DNA of 64,000 bases from Alloalcanivorax marinus (GTDB lineage: Bacteria; Pseudomonadota; Gammaproteobacteria; Pseudomonadales; Alcanivoracaceae), in assembly GCF_016906305.1 (NCBI RefSeq), contig NZ_JADDOL010000003.1, positions 234,882 to 298,881 of the forward strand, in the 5' to 3' direction. The translations under genes were made by a program, and so were the position numbers. Each line of letters starts with the position of its first letter. The stretch's first letter is position 1. The notes beneath the pieces are model-generated. The model saw only the letters and a program-made list of their open reading frames with translations. It did no database searches and had not been told where the DNA came from. Positions 60,754 to 64,000 of the stretch are shown piece after piece.

Positions 60754-62300
60754 ATCTTCCCCGGGCCAAGGATGCGGACATCTGCCTGTTGCTGGAAGGT
60801 ACCTTTCCCTTCGTGAGCGGTGGTGTGTCCAGCTGGGTCAACCAGATTATTCGCGGGTTCCCGGAGTACCGTTTCGCATGTTGTTTCGTGGGCAGCAAGT
60901 CCGGCGACTATGGCGACATGAAGTATGATCTTCCGGATAACGTGGTGCACCTGGAGACGCATTTTCTGCATGACCCTGCCCCCGCCATGGGCGGAAGGCC
61001 TCCGCGTGGCGGTGCCGCTGTGTTCAAGAAGCTGGAGCGCTTCCATGCCCTGGTGCGTAAAGGCGCGGTAAGCGATGAACGTAATCGGTTATTCGAAGAG
61101 TTGGTGTCCCAATTGGGCGATGATGGCGCGCTGTCCGAACAAGCTTTTCTGCACGGCAGAGGGAGCTGGGAGATGATCGCCGAACATTATCGGCGATATT
61201 CCAGGGATCCCTCCTTCGTGGATTACTTCTGGACGGTGCGGATTATGCACGCGCCGATCTGGAGGTTGCGGCGCATTGCCGACAATTTGCTGCCGGCCCG
61301 GGTATATCATTCCATTTCCACCGGTTATGCCGGTTTCCTGGGTGCCATGCTCAAGCGCCGTACCGGGCGGCCACTGTTGCTCTCCGAGCATGGTATTTAT
61401 ACCAAGGAGCGCAAGATCGATCTGTTCCAGAGCGAATGGGTCAGCGACAATCGCGGTTTGGTGGAGAGAAACAATACGGAAATGGCCTATTTCCGTGAAA
61501 AATGGATAAATTTTTTTCAGGAGCTTGGGCGAGAGTGCTATCAGGCTTCGGACCGGATCGTGGCGCTCTACGAAGCCAATCGGCAACGTCAGATCCAGGA
61601 TGGTGCCCCTCCGGAGCGTACTTGTAGTATTCCCAATGGCATTAACCTGCCGGCCATGGAGGCGGTACGCGCCGCGCGGTCGGAATCGATCCCGAGAGTG
61701 GCATGCCTGATCGGCCGCGTGGTGCCGATCAAGGACATCAAGACCTTTTTGCGGGCCATGCGAACCCTGGCTAACCGCCTTCCCGATGCGGAGGGCTGGA
61801 TTGCCGGACCGGAAGATGAAGATCCTGAGTACGCCGCTGAATGCCACGCACTGATCCACAGTCTTGGCCTGGAGAAGCATGTGCGTTTTCTGGGCTTTCA
61901 GAAAATCAGCGAGTTGTTGCCTCAGGTGGGGGTGGTGGTTCTCAGTTCAATCAGCGAGGCCTTGCCTTTGGTTCTGTTGGAGGGGTTCGCCGCTGGCGTG
62001 CCCGCGGTTTCCACCGACGTTGGCTCCTGTCGACAGCTGATCGAAGGCTTTGAAGAGGAGGATCGACAGTTGGGTAAGGCGGGGGACGTGGTACGCATAG
62101 CCAGCCCCGAAGCGCTTGGCAATGCCGTAGCTGACCTGCTGGCGGATTCCGAACGCTGGCGGGCGGCCAGCCAGGCGGGCATCCGGCGCGTCGAGCGATA
62201 TTACACTCAGGATGGAATGTTTGCCGCCTATCGATCACTGTACCGGTCGCTCCTCACCGAGAAAAGCGCGACGTCCGCTACGCGGGAAGGGGAAGGCTGA
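60750..62300 (+). CDS. pelF: PelF: cytosolic glycosyltransferase (GT4)
   Basis: Glycosyltransferase of 516 residues that polymerises UDP-GalNAc/GlcNAc-type sugars into Pel. The N-terminal marker EGTFPFVSGGVSSWVNQII is diagnostic for PelF. The C-terminal donor-binding domain has ACLIGRVVPIKDIKTFLRAM, GPEDEDPEYAAEC and the E-x7-E motif in SEALPLVLLEGFAAG. ATG 60750 overlaps the pelE stop; the in-frame upstream extension is discarded. pelG overlaps its stop by one base. Confidence 0.96.
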   Translation: MNLPRAKDADICLLLEGTFPFVSGGVSSWVNQIIRGFPEYRFACCFVGSKSGDYGDMKYDLPDNVVHLETHFLHDPAPAMGGRPPRGGAAVFKKLERFHALVRKGAVSDERNRLFEELVSQLGDDGALSEQAFLHGRGSWEMIAEHYRRYSRDPSFVDYFWTVRIMHAPIWRLRRIADNLLPARVYHSISTGYAGFLGAMLKRRTGRPLLLSEHGIYTKERKIDLFQSEWVSDNRGLVERNNTEMAYFREKWINFFQELGRECYQASDRIVALYEANRQRQIQDGAPPERTCSIPNGINLPAMEAVRAARSESIPRVACLIGRVVPIKDIKTFLRAMRTLANRLPDAEGWIAGPEDEDPEYAAECHALIHSLGLEKHVRFLGFQKISELLPQVGVVVLSSISEALPLVLLEGFAAGVPAVSTDVGSCRQLIEGFEEEDRQLGKAGDVVRIASPEALGNAVADLLADSERWRAASQAGIRRVERYYTQDGMFAAYRSLYRSLLTEKSATSATREGEG

Positions 62301-63670
62301 TGGCGGGTATCGGCTTTGAACTGCGTAAGTTAATGCGTCGTGACAGCCTTCTTGGCATGTTGCGGGCTTACGCCTACGCGGGTGTTATCGGATCCGGCCC
62401 CTGGGTGCTGTCGATTCTCGGTATTCTGGCAACCGGTCTGCTCACCATATCGGTTGTCTCCCCGGCTGGCGCGGTCACTCAGTTTCAGGTAACGGTGACT
62501 TACATCATCGCATTCAGTCTGATGCTGACCGGTACCCTGCAGTTGGCGTTCACCCGCTTTTGCGCGGACCGCCTGTTCGAAAAGCGCAATGATCTTATTC
62601 TTTCGAATTTTGGTGGCGTAACCCTGCTGATCACGATGGTGTCCGGGGTGCTGTCGACCATCGCCGCCCTGCTGTTCTTTCCGGCGCAAAGCGTACTGTT
62701 CCAGGTGACGCTGGTGGCCGCCTTCACCGTGGTGAGTAATATCTGGATCGCGACCATTTTCCTGTCCGGCATGAAACAGTATCGGGCTATTGTTCTGCTG
62801 TATGCTGTCGGTTACGCGCTTACCGTGGGGGCTGCTTTTCTGCTCCGTGGTTTCGATCTTGAAGGCCTGCTGATGGGTTTTTTGATCGGGCAGGTCGCGT
62901 TGCTGGGCGGCATGCTTGTGCTGATTACGCGGGCCTACCCGACCCGTCGCTCCGTCTCCTTTGAGCTATTCCGAAGAGGGTGGTTTTATCCGAGCCTGGC
63001 GCTGGTGGGTTTGTTTTTCAACGTTGGTGTCTGGGCGGACAAACTGATGTTCTGGTTCGATGGGGCCACAGGCAGCCCGGTGATCGGCGCTCTGCGTGCC
63101 TCGTTGATTTACGATATCCCTGTGTTCCTCGCTTATCTGTCGCTGATCCCTGGCATGGCGATTTTTCTTGTACGAATGGAAACCGATTTTGTCGAATACT
63201 ATGGCAATTTCTATAACGCGGTTCGGGAAGGGGGATCGCTGTCCTACATTGAAGACATGCGGAACCGCATGGCGGCGACCATTCGTGTCGGCGTCTTCCA
63301 GATTATCAAAATCCAGGCCATGGCGGCATTGTTGATCATGGTGGTGGCTCCTGACATCTTCGATGCCCTCGGTATCTCGTCGCTGTACTTGCCGCTCTTG
63401 AAGGTGCAACTGGTGGCGGCGGGCTTACAGGTGGTGTTTCTCGCCATCATCAACGTGTTCTGCTATCTCGATCAGCGATGGATCCTGGTCGCGCTGACGG
63501 CCCTGTTTCTGACTCTCAATATTGTATTTACGGGCGTGAGCCTGGCTTTGGGTCCGCAGTTTTTCGGGTATGGCTTTCTGGCCGCGCTGGCGGTGTGCGT
63601 GACCTTGGGCCTGTGGCAGGTGCAGCGCAGCATGAACCGGCTGGAGTATCAGACCTTCATGCTGCGGTGA
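62300..63670 (+). CDS. pelG: PelG: Wzx-like polysaccharide transporter
   Basis: Membrane protein of 456 residues with 12 predicted spans, family MOP/PST. Starts MAGIGFELRKLMRRDSLLG, the conserved PelG N-terminus; LLFFPAQSVLFQVTLVAAF and the C-terminal span LFLTLNIVFTGVSLALGPQF are typical. It forms the inner-membrane synthase complex with PelD, PelE and PelF. The ATG overlaps the pelF stop codon. Last gene of the operon. Confidence 0.95.
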   Translation: MAGIGFELRKLMRRDSLLGMLRAYAYAGVIGSGPWVLSILGILATGLLTISVVSPAGAVTQFQVTVTYIIAFSLMLTGTLQLAFTRFCADRLFEKRNDLILSNFGGVTLLITMVSGVLSTIAALLFFPAQSVLFQVTLVAAFTVVSNIWIATIFLSGMKQYRAIVLLYAVGYALTVGAAFLLRGFDLEGLLMGFLIGQVALLGGMLVLITRAYPTRRSVSFELFRRGWFYPSLALVGLFFNVGVWADKLMFWFDGATGSPVIGALRASLIYDIPVFLAYLSLIPGMAIFLVRMETDFVEYYGNFYNAVREGGSLSYIEDMRNRMAATIRVGVFQIIKIQAMAALLIMVVAPDIFDALGISSLYLPLLKVQLVAAGLQVVFLAIINVFCYLDQRWILVALTALFLTLNIVFTGVSLALGPQFFGYGFLAALAVCVTLGLWQVQRSMNRLEYQTFMLR

Positions 63671-63727
63671 GCGGGCAGGCGGGCCCGGGGAAAGGGGCCG
63701 CGAAGAGAGGCCACGAGGAGAGGCCGC

Positions 63728-63755
63728 AAAAAAAAGCGGCGCCCAGTGGGCGCCG
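63728..63755 (-). terminator. Intrinsic terminator of the leftward right-edge gene
   Basis: On the minus strand CGGCGCCC-ACT-GGGCGCCG is followed by an eight-base T-run (A-run 63728-63735 on the plus strand). There is no T-run on the plus side, so it serves the gene at 63910 rather than pelG. Confidence 0.8.
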
Positions 63756-63793
63756 TTGAATCGTTTGGCTCGGGAGAGCTATCGAGGATAAAT

Positions 63794-63830
63794 CCCCGGT
63801 GTTGACGGATGGGACTTCGCCAACACGGGG
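63794..63830. other. Hairpin between pelG and the right-edge gene
   Basis: CCCCGGTGTTG (63794-63804) pairs with CAACACGGGG (63821-63830) with one bulged base around a 16-base loop. It lies in the 3' leaderless tail of the leftward gene, 40 bases from the terminator. No family recognised. Confidence 0.35.
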
Positions 63831-63909
63831 AAAGTATGTTTGTGACCCCCTTCAAAAACAGGGTATCCGGATTAAGTGGTAGATGGAGCCCCCTTGCTCC
63901 TTCGAACCC

Positions 63910-64000
63910 TTAACTCTCCCAGAAGGTTGATAGATCGACGCCGTAGTTTTTCTCAGGCTCGGGAAGACCCATGCTGTAGGTCATGGTGGCCTTGCCCAGG
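63910..64000 (-). CDS. C-terminal end of an unidentified protein (cut by window edge)
   Basis: The last 29 codons of a leftward gene: LGKATMTYSMGLPEPEKNYG then VDLSTFWES and a TAA stop at 63910-63912. A matching minus-strand terminator lies at 63728. Too short to assign; the rest is outside the window. Confidence 0.7.
   Translation of the reverse strand, partial: LGKATMTYSMGLPEPEKNYGVDLSTFWES

Noticed and set aside
1..64000. tRNA, rRNA or 4.5S RNA genes
   Set aside because: The gaps were read for cloverleaf or SRP-RNA-like sequence; none was recognised. A covariance-model search would be decisive.

Overview
The window is high-GC, gene-dense chromosomal DNA from a gammaproteobacterium. Gene order around tadA-mltF-purL, corC/ypjD-ffh-rpsP-rimM-trmD-rplS and xerD-dsbC-hom-thrC is of the pseudomonad/oceanospirillalean type. 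The many fatty-acid and alcohol genes (acyl-CoA ligase, enoyl-CoA hydratase, thiolase, CoA transferase, AlkJ/BetA-type alcohol dehydrogenase) suggest a marine hydrocarbon degrader of the Alcanivorax/Alloalcanivorax kind. That placement is inference from content and composition, not from a database match.

Layout. 1-8.1 kb is acyl-CoA metabolism: a ligase (cut by the left edge) and an enoyl-CoA hydratase face a PaaX-type regulator, followed by a leftward TetR-thioesterase-MATE-thiolase-MFS operon with a palindromic operator candidate. 8.1-18 kb holds DoxX, a double-TM2 protein, purT, tadA, mltF, purL, a hotdog thioesterase and a YqfO-like protein. 18.1-22.3 kb is one giant secreted beta-propeller protein with a GlyGly-CTERM-like tail. 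22.5-27.7 kb has two Nudix enzymes, a gamma-carbonic anhydrase, a DUF1289 protein, a patatin, a CNNM/CorC protein and a CcsA-like membrane protein. 27.8-31.4 kb is ffh and the rpsP-rimM-trmD-rplS operon. 31.6-37.6 kb has a GlsB-type protein, xerD, dsbC, an AlaC-type aminotransferase, hom and thrC. 37.8-51.4 kb is an accessory-looking mix: porin, BCCT transporter, serine hydrolase, Mpo1-like protein coupled to a truncated globin, DegQ-like protease, two methyltransferases, CoA transferase, membrane-anchored beta-helix protein, GMC alcohol dehydrogenase and HNH protein. 51.5-63.7 kb is a complete pel exopolysaccharide operon, pelA to pelG, in which PelB is encoded by two genes. A leftward gene enters at the right edge.

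How the genes work together. PelA (hydrolase/deacetylase), the two PelB parts and PelC (periplasm and outer-membrane export), PelD (c-di-GMP receptor) with PelE, PelF (glycosyltransferase) and PelG (transporter) form the Pel biofilm polysaccharide machine. Nearly every junction overlaps, implying one transcript.

The least expected signal lies between genes. Four loci, each just after a stop codon, carry a large hairpin whose arms are runs of three to four 7-bp units. The heptamer word differs completely from locus to locus, but the architecture is the same. Separately there are REP-like inverted pairs (core GCGGCTRAAGCCGC) that abut or contain stop codons, a 3 x 20-bp and a 3 x 17-bp tandem array in front of two leftward genes, and a perfect 13-bp inverted repeat in a divergent promoter region. 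No tRNA, rRNA, CRISPR array or insertion sequence was recognised.
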